Positions 1-5,071 are shown, numbered from the stretch's first letter. The stretch is 5,071 bases of DNA from Chitinophagaceae bacterium (GCA_017989935.1 JAGNOY010000191.1:1-5071), one strand, 5' to 3'. Made by a program: numbers and translations. The notes: generated from the letters alone by a model not told the origin.

Positions 1-372
1 TTAATCATACTGGCCTGTACTAAGCATGACCAAAGTACAAGCTTCGATACATTGAATGTGTTGTTTGGTAGCAAGGTCAACAAAATGATCATTTTCGGTA
101 CCTGGATTGAAAATGATGCGACGTGGTTTGAGGGATAAAATATAGTCGATATATTGAGGTTGATTTTGAGGACCAAGATATAAAGTTACTGTATCAACTT
201 CTTCGAATGGAGATTTTTCTGTTTGAATTGGAATGCCTTCGACTTGGCCAATTTTTTGACCAATGGCCAATACGGAATGCTTGTATTTTAAGAGCATCTT
301 GATGGCCTTGTTACTATAACGCTCAGGTTTTTCAGAAGCACCTATTACAAGGGTGTATTTGTTGTGTTGCAT
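1..372 (-). CDS. CoA-binding domain protein (YccU-like Rossmann fold), complete
   Basis: A complete 123-residue protein with ATG at 372-370 and TAA at 3-1. It matches the small stand-alone CoA_binding family. The N-terminal strand-turn VIGASEKPERYSNKA (residues 9-23) is the nucleotide/CoA-binding loop. Next come the strand VDTVTLYLGP (59-68), the family motif FNPGTEN (88-94) and the C-terminal EACTLVML (110-117). The length is normal for this single-domain family, which resembles the N-terminal domain of succinyl-CoA synthetase alpha subunits without the ligase part. It should be cytosolic, with no signal peptide. The ligand is expected to be CoA or a related nucleotide, but the family's physiological role is unsettled and no reaction can be assigned. 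It lies 39 bases downstream of the T9SS cargo gene on the same strand, so read-through transcription is possible. Family identity is firm; function is inferred only at the level of ligand class. Confidence 0.93.
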   Translation of the reverse strand: MQHNKYTLVIGASEKPERYSNKAIKMLLKYKHSVLAIGQKIGQVEGIPIQTEKSPFEEVDTVTLYLGPQNQPQYIDYILSLKPRRIIFNPGTENDHFVDLATKQHIQCIEACTLVMLSTGQYD

Positions 373-411
373 GGAAGCAAAATTAATTCATTCGAAAGAA
401 ATGCCCCTCGA

Positions 412-2091
412 TTATTTGACGATGCTTAATTTTCGTGATTGCATTTTGCCCTCAACTTGAATGGTGAGTATATAATTTCCTTGATTTAAGAATGACACAT
501 CGAGCATATTTTTTGTGTCGGATAATGAAGTGGATTTAACCCGATTGCCCAACATATCGTAAATCACCACCATCGCTTTTTGCGTTGGTTTGATAAAATC
601 TATGTGCACATACTGGTTCGCTGGAATAGGATAGACAGTTGCTAATTGATCTGCCAAGAGTTGAGAAATGGTATTGGTTGTTTGAGCAGGATTTTTGTCT
701 AAAAGCAACACCCAAAAATCACAATCTCCTTTAGAAGGCGTGTTTTTCAATCCAGATATGTTGGTAAAAGAAGTGCCTCCTAAGATAATTTTTTCATCTT
801 GTGTTTCGCCTAGATAAGAAAAACGATCCATGCTATTACCTCCAATACTATATTGCCATTGATCGATGCCGTTCGCATCTAACTTCAGTAACCAATAGTC
901 TTTTAAGCCATAGGCAGGAACAGTTTTGTTGCCATTCAAGCCTCCTTCACTTGAGCCACCCACAAGGTAGCCACCGTCTTTGGTTTGTATAATGCATTTG
1001 CCATTTTCAATTTGATTGGATCCATAGACTCTGTCCCATTGTTTGTTTAAATTAGAATCTACTTTAACGATCCAATAATCATAATTGTAATATGGGGCTT
1101 CGGCTTTATTGCCTGAGGCTTGAGAGTTAGAGCTGCCTACTAGTATATAACCACCATCAGCGGTTTTGGACATATATTCTAATTTGTCTTCATCATAGCC
1201 TCCAAAATTAGATTCTTCAACGAGCACACCATGATTATCAATTTCGACTAACCAATAATCGGAATAACCCCAAAAAGGATCAAAGCGTTCGCAATTGGGG
1301 TATCTGAAATATGAAGTGTTTGAAGAAGTGGTTGCTGCAATGACATAAGTGCCATGATTGCTTTCTACAATTTTACCGATAGATTCATTGTTATGGCCGC
1401 CTAAGGATTTTTGCCAGCTTACATTGCCATCTGCTTCAATTTTGATTACCCAAATATCGCTTGTTTTGGAGGTGTCGTTGATCTCATTGGGGTAGGGAAC
1501 TAATGAGTTAAAATAGCAGCCAGTATCTTTTTTGTCTGCAGAAACATAATATTCCATGGTGCTGCCGCTTAATAAAATTCCACCGTCACTTGTAGGTATG
1601 GCAGATTGCAAATAATCATGTTTATTGCTCCCTAGGGTTTTCTGCCAAAGTAAATTGCCATTATCAGCAATATGTAACACCCAATAATCCATCCCACCAC
1701 GGCATGTTTCAGTTTTGTCGAAATCATCGGGTGAGTTTGATTGTGCAGTTACCCAAAAGCTTCCATCTTTGGCTTCGATAATTTCATAAACCCCATCAAA
1801 ATTGCTACCTCCGTATGTTTTATCCCAGATTTTATTGCCATTGGCATCGAGGCGAATAATCCAACAATCATAAATGCCATTAAACCCAGCTGTTTTATCT
1901 CCTGTGTAGGCTGAAGATGAATAGCCTGCGGCAATATAGCCACCATCGGCTGTTGGTTTTATCACTTCTAGGTAGTCTCCTTGTGTGCCTCCTAGAGATT
2001 TTTGCCAAAGAATGTTCGGGGCTTGTGCGTGAATTTGACTAGTTAAACATTGAAGAGAAAAGAAAAAAAATAGACCAATAAACTTTTTCAT
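412..2091 (-). CDS. Secreted seven-repeat (probable beta-propeller) protein with T9SS type A sorting domain
   Basis: A 559-residue protein with ATG at 2091-2089 and TAA at 414-412. The frame extends upstream to a TTG at 2112, but the ATG puts MKKFIGLFFFF directly at the N-terminus, a normal signal peptide (Lys-Lys, hydrophobic core, cleavage near residues 22-24). Residues 27-469 form seven tandem units of about 60 residues (27-86, 87-146, 147-223, 224-289, 290-349, 350-409, 410-469). A typical unit has W-x-K-x-x-GG near its start, DGGY-I/L-x-x-G in the middle, then G-x-K-T, and ends DYW-hydrophobic-x-K-hydrophobic-D-x-N-G. Residues about 485-559 are a T9SS type A sorting domain: YPIPANQYVHIDF, then VIYDMLGNRV, LNQGNYIL and a basic tail RKLSIVK. 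The protein should cross the inner membrane by Sec and the outer membrane by T9SS, and be released or anchored at the surface. No catalytic residues are recognisable; a binding or scaffold role is a guess. Homologues are often annotated only as T9SS sorting-domain proteins. Confidence 0.94.
   Translation of the reverse strand: MKKFIGLFFFFSLQCLTSQIHAQAPNILWQKSLGGTQGDYLEVIKPTADGGYIAAGYSSSAYTGDKTAGFNGIYDCWIIRLDANGNKIWDKTYGGSNFDGVYEIIEAKDGSFWVTAQSNSPDDFDKTETCRGGMDYWVLHIADNGNLLWQKTLGSNKHDYLQSAIPTSDGGILLSGSTMEYYVSADKKDTGCYFNSLVPYPNEINDTSKTSDIWVIKIEADGNVSWQKSLGGHNNESIGKIVESNHGTYVIAATTSSNTSYFRYPNCERFDPFWGYSDYWLVEIDNHGVLVEESNFGGYDEDKLEYMSKTADGGYILVGSSNSQASGNKAEAPYYNYDYWIVKVDSNLNKQWDRVYGSNQIENGKCIIQTKDGGYLVGGSSEGGLNGNKTVPAYGLKDYWLLKLDANGIDQWQYSIGGNSMDRFSYLGETQDEKIILGGTSFTNISGLKNTPSKGDCDFWVLLLDKNPAQTTNTISQLLADQLATVYPIPANQYVHIDFIKPTQKAMVVIYDMLGNRVKSTSLSDTKNMLDVSFLNQGNYILTIQVEGKMQSRKLSIVK
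685..2013 (-). repeat. Seven tandem protein repeats within the T9SS cargo gene
   Basis: This DNA encodes residues 27-469 of the secreted protein as seven units of 60 to 77 residues. The units are diverged at the DNA level, so this is an old domain repeat and not a recent tandem duplication. The most regular units are 1, 5 and 6. Unit 2 has a weakened central motif (KDGSFWVTA instead of DGGYIxxG). Unit 3 is longest, with about 17 extra residues around 191-210 including Cys192. Unit 5 has lost the opening Trp (LVEESNFGG). Unit 7 has QDEKIILGG in the DGGY position. Seven units of this length, each with several predicted strands, fit a seven-bladed beta-propeller. Confidence 0.85.
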
Positions 2092-2268
2092 AAGATGAAA
2101 ATAGGGAATCAAATCGAATAATTCAAAATATTTTATATAAAAGCTAAGTTTTCATGATTAAAGTTGCAAAGGATAACTCAATGACAGAAATTTTTGATAT
2201 TTGAATAATTTTATTTGATAAAAATTATATTCAAGACATGAATACATGTAAATTTGCGAACCTAACTT
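2092..2268. other. Divergent intergenic region between the T9SS cargo gene and the SPOR operon
   Basis: 177 very AT-rich bases between divergent start codons, expected to hold promoters for both directions. For the plus strand there is a clear TAnnTTTG box (2249-2256). For the minus strand I found no exact TAnnTTTG match; TATTTTG and TCGATTTG-like sequences in the first 60 bases upstream of the ATG are one base off in spacing or sequence. A 12-base word, ttttcatgatta (2149-2160), recurs upstream of the minus-strand gene at 4621. No open frame of note and no strong hairpin are visible. Confidence 0.6.
2249..2256 (+). promoter_or_regulatory. Bacteroidota-type -7 box (TAAATTTG) for the SPOR/M20 operon
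   Basis: TAAATTTG matches the Bacteroidota sigma-ABfr -7 consensus TAnnTTTG exactly. It ends 12 bases before the ATG at 2269, so transcription would start about 5-8 bases before the start codon and give a very short leader. The expected TTG -33 element at 19-21 bases upstream is not evident; a TTTG at 2214-2217 is 31 bases away, which is too far. The palindrome tacatgta (2243-2250) overlaps the first two bases of the box. The call rests on the -7 match and its position only. Confidence 0.45.
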
Positions 2269-2811
2269 ATGCGTCACATTAGATATTCATTTCTTATTGT
2301 AGTTTGTTCATTCATGAGTATTTCCATGTTCGGACAAGCAATCACAACTGAAGATACACTCGATATACCTATCGAGAATGTGCGTATTTTTAAAGATAAT
2401 CGGTTGGATTTACTAGAAAAGAGACCAGCTCTTATGGCTAAGTTAGAGCTCGAAGAGAAAGCTTCCAAAACTGCAGTCGAAAAAGAGATTCCATTATATA
2501 AGCCTATTGTTTCTTCCGATGGGAAGAAAAAAGTTACAGGTTCAATTACAACAGCCAAAGGATTTCGTGTGATTATTTACAATGGCTCGGATAGAGCTAA
2601 AGCCTTGGAAGCCAAAAATAATTTCATGCGCGCTTTTCCTGGTACAAGATCTTATATGTCTTATAATGTGCCATCTTATAAAATTAAGGTCGGCGATTTC
2701 GATGATAAAAAAGACGCTTCAATTTTTTTGCGAAAAGTAAGTAGTGCCTTTCCTGCTTCATTTATCGTACCAGATATTGTAACCATAAAAAATATCAATG
2801 TCAGCCGATAA
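2269..2811 (+). CDS. Secreted SPOR-domain protein
   Basis: A 180-residue protein with ATG at 2269 and TAA at 2809-2811. Residues 1-24 look like a signal peptide (MRHIRYSFLIVVCSF start, then MFGQA), so the mature protein is probably periplasmic. Cys13 is inside the hydrophobic core, not in a lipobox. A charged, helix-prone linker (about 38-75, rich in Leu, Glu and Lys) leads to a C-terminal SPOR-like domain at about 97-172. This has the family layout: first strand GFRVIIYNGSDR, helix KALEAKNNFMRAFP, strand PSYKIKVGDFDDKKDA, helix SIFLRKVSSAFP, last strand SFIVPDIV. Known SPOR domains bind peptidoglycan lacking stem peptides and often mark division or remodelling sites; the target here is not shown. 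The last 14 bases overlap the amidohydrolase gene, so the two are co-transcribed. Identity of the domain is good; the cellular role is inferred. Confidence 0.9.
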   Translation: MRHIRYSFLIVVCSFMSISMFGQAITTEDTLDIPIENVRIFKDNRLDLLEKRPALMAKLELEEKASKTAVEKEIPLYKPIVSSDGKKKVTGSITTAKGFRVIIYNGSDRAKALEAKNNFMRAFPGTRSYMSYNVPSYKIKVGDFDDKKDASIFLRKVSSAFPASFIVPDIVTIKNINVSR

Positions 2812-3988
2812 CTCAGCCTTGGTACTTTCCTTGTGTGAGCAATATTTGCCTTCATGGATTAAAACCAGAGAGCATATCCATGCAAATCCTGAGCTGTCAT
2901 TTCAAGAATTTAATACAGCTAAATTTATCTCAGCACAACTAACTGAATGGGGCATTGAGCATCAAACTGGTTTAGCTAGCACAGGGATAGTGGCTATCAT
3001 TTATGGTAAAAACCCAACAAGTCGAGTAATAGCGCTTCGTGGTGATATGGACGCCTTGCCCATTGAAGAAAGGAATGAAACACCTTATGCTTCAAAAAAT
3101 AAAGGCGTGATGCATGCATGTGGGCATGATGTGCATAGTACTTGTTTATTGGGTACAGCACAAATCTTGCACGAATTAAAAGATCATTGGCAAGGAACCA
3201 TCAAACTTATTTTTCAACCTGGTGAAGAAAAGCATCCAGGCGGAGCAAGTTTGCTTATTAAAGAAGGGGTATTACAAAACCCAGCGCCTCAAGCCATCTT
3301 CGCTTTACATGTATATCCTCATTTGCCTTATGGTAAGGTTGGTTTCAGAGAAGGGCAATATATGGCAAGCGCCGATGAAGTGTATATCAAAGTCAAAGGC
3401 AAAGGTGGGCATGCGGCTTTACCCCATCAAACTATAGATCCGATTATTATTGCAGCTAATTTATTAGTCGGACTGCAACAAATTATTTCACGCAACAATA
3501 ATCCTTTGAATCCTTCAGTGCTATCATTTGGAAAAATTCAAGGAGGCAATGTCGGTAATGTGATTCCTTCTGAAGTGAATATAGAAGGTACTTTACGTTG
3601 TATGGATGAAACTTGGCGCATGAAGGCTCATGAACTCATCAAAAAGTATAGTCATGAAATTTGTGCTGCTTTTGGAGCTACAGCAGAAGTTGAGATTCCA
3701 ATGGGTTATCCTTTCTTATACAATCATCCTGAAACAACTCAACAAGCAAGGCAAATTGCTATCCAAACTTTAGGTACCGAACAGGTAGTAGAGTTAGATC
3801 GAAGAATGGCTGCTGAGGATTTTAGTTTTTATACCCACCATATTCCGGGTTGTTTTTTTAGGTTAGGCACTTCGCATGAAGGACAATTTGAATTTCCAGT
3901 GCACAACGATCGATTTGATATTTATCAACAAGCAATAGGCATTGGCGTGCGCATGTTCTGCGAAATTGCCATGAATTTTCAACCTTAA
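2798..3988 (+). CDS. M20-family (M20D) metal-dependent amidohydrolase
   Basis: A 396-residue enzyme with ATG at 2798 and TAA at 3986-3988, full length for the M20D amidohydrolase / IAA-amino acid hydrolase / hippurate hydrolase group. It hydrolyses the amide bond of N-acylated amino acids using a two-metal centre. Visible motifs, in order: HIHANPELSFQE (26-37), ALRGDMDALPI (79-89), MHACGHDVH (105-113, ligands Cys108 and His110), FQPGEE (139-144, catalytic Glu143 and ligand Glu144), LHVYP (170-174, His171), GKGGHAALPH (201-210, in the dimerisation domain), AAEDFSFY (338-345) and PVHND (367-371, ligand His369). All expected metal ligands are present, so it should be active. There is no signal peptide, so it is cytosolic. 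The start overlaps the SPOR gene by 14 bases, pointing to translational coupling; there is no clear Shine-Dalgarno, as is common in this phylum. The substrate cannot be read from sequence; N-acetyl-diaminopimelate, N-acyl amino acids and hippurate-like compounds are candidates. Confidence 0.96.
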   Translation: MSADNSALVLSLCEQYLPSWIKTREHIHANPELSFQEFNTAKFISAQLTEWGIEHQTGLASTGIVAIIYGKNPTSRVIALRGDMDALPIEERNETPYASKNKGVMHACGHDVHSTCLLGTAQILHELKDHWQGTIKLIFQPGEEKHPGGASLLIKEGVLQNPAPQAIFALHVYPHLPYGKVGFREGQYMASADEVYIKVKGKGGHAALPHQTIDPIIIAANLLVGLQQIISRNNNPLNPSVLSFGKIQGGNVGNVIPSEVNIEGTLRCMDETWRMKAHELIKKYSHEICAAFGATAEVEIPMGYPFLYNHPETTQQARQIAIQTLGTEQVVELDRRMAAEDFSFYTHHIPGCFFRLGTSHEGQFEFPVHNDRFDIYQQAIGIGVRMFCEIAMNFQP

Positions 3989-3997
3989 TTTTTTTTC

Positions 3998-4067
3998 GGA
4001 GCTATTCCGGCTATCACTGCTATCCACGCGAGGCGCGTGGGATATCCGTTCTATCCGGGCTAGGGCT
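3998..4067. repeat. GC-rich palindromic REP-like intergenic element
   Basis: About 70 bases between two convergent genes, clearly more GC-rich than its surroundings. The core is a perfect 7-bp stem, CCACGCG (4024-4030) with CGCGTGG (4034-4040), closed by the loop AGG. Three more pairs (4021-4023 with 4042-4044) follow a bulged G4041. The outer arms can also pair: AGC (4000-4002) with GCT (4065-4067) and CCGG (4007-4010) with CCGG (4055-4058), leaving TATT opposite GCTAGG. From memory, the arms (GGAGCTATTCC on the left, ATCCGGGCTAGGG on the right, flanking a variable hairpin) resemble an intergenic element found many times in Flavobacterium and related genomes, usually after gene ends. A T8 run lies before it, not after it, so it is not a standard intrinsic terminator on either strand. 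Confidence 0.7.
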
Positions 4068-4138
4068 GTGGAGTCGGTTGAGTGTTTCGTTGCTTACTGA
4101 GCATGTTGAAAATAAAGTGTATGTCGATTTGACTTTTC

Positions 4139-4621
4139 CTAATGCATGCATCCATGCCAAACCTTAGTGCCTTTGGCATAAGCAGTTTTATAATATTTTT
4201 TAACTCTTGCTAATGCTGTTTTTAATTTAGATGAATTGGGGTCATCAATACCTGCCACCACAATATAATAGCCTTGAGCAAATCCTTCATAGGCATTTGA
4301 ATATTCGATGGAAATATAATAATTGTTTTGGGCATCACCTTCGCCTCTAGCAATATAACAAGGATAACCAAATGTTTCGCAATCTGCCTCACTATGGGTT
4401 AAGCCTGTTTTTTTGTTTGGTTTTAAGTCTTTAATATTTAGTTCTAATTTAAGTTTTTTTGAAGCTTCTATGGCTACTTTTTTTGCGGTGGCATAATCCT
4501 TTGAGCTATGTAAAATCAAGATTTTTTTAGGTACAGATGTATTCCATTCTTGAGCAAGTACAGATTTATTGGAGAAGCTTATTAAAATAATAGTAAGCAG
4601 CATAATTAGATTGTGTTTCAT
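4139..4621 (-). CDS. Small secreted protein of unknown function
   Basis: A complete 160-residue protein with ATG at 4621-4619 and TAG at 4141-4139. Residues 1-24 form a clear signal peptide (MKHNLIMLL, hydrophobic core, SVLAQ then EW), so the mature part of about 136 residues is exported; there is no lipobox and no T9SS tail. The mature protein opens with strand-helix KKILILHSSKDYATAKKVAIEAS (given as residues 32-54: KKILILHSSKDY then ATAKKVAIEAS). The middle has NKKTGLTHSEADCE (69-82), GYPCYIARGEGD (85-96), ISIEYSNAYEGF (103-114) and GYYIVVAGI (117-125), and a basic C-terminal helix ends in WHGCMH. Cys81 and Cys88 are close enough to form a disulphide; Cys158 is near the C-terminus. The alternating layout (strand, helix, strand, strand, helix) recalls SPOR-like folds, but I do not recognise a named family. 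The gene is convergent with the amidohydrolase and appears to be transcribed alone. Confidence 0.8.
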   Translation of the reverse strand: MKHNLIMLLTIILISFSNKSVLAQEWNTSVPKKILILHSSKDYATAKKVAIEASKKLKLELNIKDLKPNKKTGLTHSEADCETFGYPCYIARGEGDAQNNYYISIEYSNAYEGFAQGYYIVVAGIDDPNSSKLKTALARVKKYYKTAYAKGTKVWHGCMH

Positions 4622-4806
4622 ACGTATTGATTTAGAAAGATAAATCTAAAGAATAAAATGATGAGTTTGGAATAAACAATTGACTTTTCATGATTATCTG
4701 TTAAACAACCTTTTCAAGGCTAACAAACATTGTTGCCATTTATCTTTTACCAACATGTTGTAAAATAGATTTGAAGATAAAGTCCTTAAGTAGGAGTCGG
4801 CCTAAG

Positions 4807-4918
4807 ATTCGAGGCATATAAAAATATTGAAATCGAAGCCAAACTTTTATCCACTGTTTGAGCACAGGCGAATGTTTTTATATGTCGAATATGATTATGT
4901 GCGAGTTTGGATAAAAGT
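4807..4918. repeat. Two interleaved (crossing) inverted repeats
   Basis: Repeat A at 4807-4828 (attcga, gg, catataaaaa, t, att) is the reverse complement of A' at 4871-4890 except for the two extra G (4813-4814) and one base (4825 against 4874). Repeat B, acttttatcca (4843-4853), lies inside the A loop and is the exact reverse complement of B' (4908-4918), which lies outside it. The order is A-B-A'-B', so the two stems cross. In a plus-strand RNA the single mismatch becomes a U-G wobble, giving 20 pairs with a GG bulge; in a minus-strand RNA it would be an A-C mismatch. The arrangement could be a pseudoknot, two alternative hairpins or a decayed mobile repeat. The repeats are seen directly; the role is unknown. 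Confidence 0.65.
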
Positions 4919-5019
4919 GGCGTAGATGAGATTATTTTTTTGCCAAGAATCTTCAGCCTTGATTTTTTGCTCAACTTTTGCATCAAGTTTTTACCAGCTG
5001 CGCAGTTGATTATACTAAG

Positions 5020-5027
5020 TAACTTTG
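5020..5027 (+). promoter_or_regulatory. Bacteroidota-type -7 box (TAACTTTG) facing the right edge
   Basis: TAACTTTG is an exact TAnnTTTG match, followed by CACTCCC, a start-region context I associate with strong Bacteroidota promoters for translation-related genes and stable RNAs. No TTG is found at the usual 19-21 base spacing; the nearest, at 5006-5008, is only 11 bases upstream. Downstream, an ATG at 5043 opens a four-codon frame and stops, and an ATG at 5061 is open only because the window ends. CGTTCTTTTGAT (5047-5058) resembles an rRNA-leader boxA region. What it drives lies beyond the window. Confidence 0.4.
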
Positions 5028-5071
5028 CACTCCCAACGAACAATGCCGTTCTTTTGATTGATGGTTAATCC

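Larger units (their letters stand above)
4622..5071. other. 450-base stretch without a supported gene
   Basis: No convincing coding region was found. The part next to the start at 4621 is the upstream region of the small secreted protein. It has a 6-bp hairpin, gattta (4629-4634) with taaatc (4641-4646), and the 12-base word ttttcatgatta (4685-4696). A perfect 10-base palindrome, caacatgttg, sits at 4751-4760. The interleaved inverted repeats occupy 4807-4918. A short imperfect hairpin has ends cttgat (4958-4963) and atcaag (4982-4987), with ttttgc repeated directly inside it (4965-4970, 4976-4981). A promoter-like box is at 5020-5027. One minus frame is open for 65 residues from an ATG at 4983, but it looks like a chance frame over the repeats. 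Confidence 0.6.

Noticed and set aside
378..385. TAATTTTG on the minus strand, an exact TAnnTTTG match before the CoA-binding gene
   Set aside because: It ends only 5 bases before the ATG, so transcription would start at or inside the gene, and no -33 element is at the right spacing.
801..992. Plus-strand open frame of 63 codons
   Set aside because: Lies antisense inside the T9SS cargo gene, whose repeat structure explains the sequence fully.
1749..1946. Minus-strand open frame of 65 codons in another frame
   Set aside because: Out-of-frame shadow inside repeat units 1-2 of the T9SS cargo gene.
2092..2112. Upstream TTG start adding seven residues to the T9SS cargo protein
   Set aside because: The ATG at 2091 gives a standard signal peptide with its basic residues at positions 2-3; the TTG form would bury them behind MIPYFHL.
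2274..2558. Minus-strand open frame of 94 codons
   Set aside because: Antisense to the SPOR-domain gene, whose signal peptide and domain are clear.
3222..3437. Plus-strand open frame of 71 codons
   Set aside because: Out-of-frame within the amidohydrolase gene, over its conserved motifs.
3989..3996. T8 run just after the amidohydrolase stop as an intrinsic terminator
   Set aside because: No stable hairpin precedes the run; the strong hairpin at 4024-4040 comes after it.
4070..4077. Direct repeat ggagtcgg here and at 4793-4800
   Set aside because: Eight bases, no extension and no shared context; expected by chance.
4790..4861. Plus-strand reading VGVGLRFEAYKNIEIEAK as a decayed gene
   Set aside because: Looks protein-like but is only 23 codons between TAA and TGA with no start codon, and overlaps the inverted repeats; a pseudogene cannot be supported without a homologue.
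4786..5043. Minus-strand open frame of 85 codons (65 from the ATG at 4983)
   Set aside because: The long form needs a TTG start; the protein is low in recognisable motifs, rich in Lys, Ser and Leu, and the frame runs across the interleaved inverted repeats. No neighbouring signal supports translation.

Overview
The window looks like chromosome from a low-GC member of the Bacteroidota. The evidence is a secreted protein ending in a type A sorting domain of the type IX secretion system (T9SS), which is confined to this phylum, promoter-like boxes of the TAnnTTTG type, weak Shine-Dalgarno signals, and protein sequences that read like Chitinophagia, Saprospiria or Flavobacteriia homologues. The genus cannot be told from this sequence.

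Layout, left to right. Two minus-strand genes lie at 1-2091: a small CoA-binding (Rossmann) domain protein at 1-372 and, 39 bases upstream of it, a 559-residue secreted protein built from seven repeats of about 63 residues plus a T9SS sorting tail. An AT-rich 177-base gap (2092-2268) separates these from a divergent plus-strand pair: a secreted SPOR-domain protein (2269-2811) and an M20-family metal-dependent amidohydrolase (2798-3988). The pair overlaps by 14 bases and is almost certainly translationally coupled. A 150-base convergent gap (3989-4138) carries a GC-rich, palindromic, REP-like element. A minus-strand gene for a small secreted protein of unknown function follows (4139-4621). The last 450 bases (4622-5071) hold no gene I can support. 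They do contain a striking pair of interleaved inverted repeats (4807-4918) and, near the right edge, a promoter-like sequence that may drive a gene or RNA outside the window.

How the genes fit together. Three of the five genes encode exported proteins. The SPOR protein and the amidohydrolase form an operon. SPOR domains bind denuded peptidoglycan glycan strands and M20D enzymes cleave amide bonds of N-acylated amino acids, so a cell-wall or amino-acid salvage link is possible but not shown. The T9SS cargo protein and the CoA-binding protein are close enough to share a transcript but have no obvious functional link.

I see no CRISPR array, complete mobile element, tRNA or defence system. The least-explained parts are the 4807-4918 structure and the convergent-gap element.
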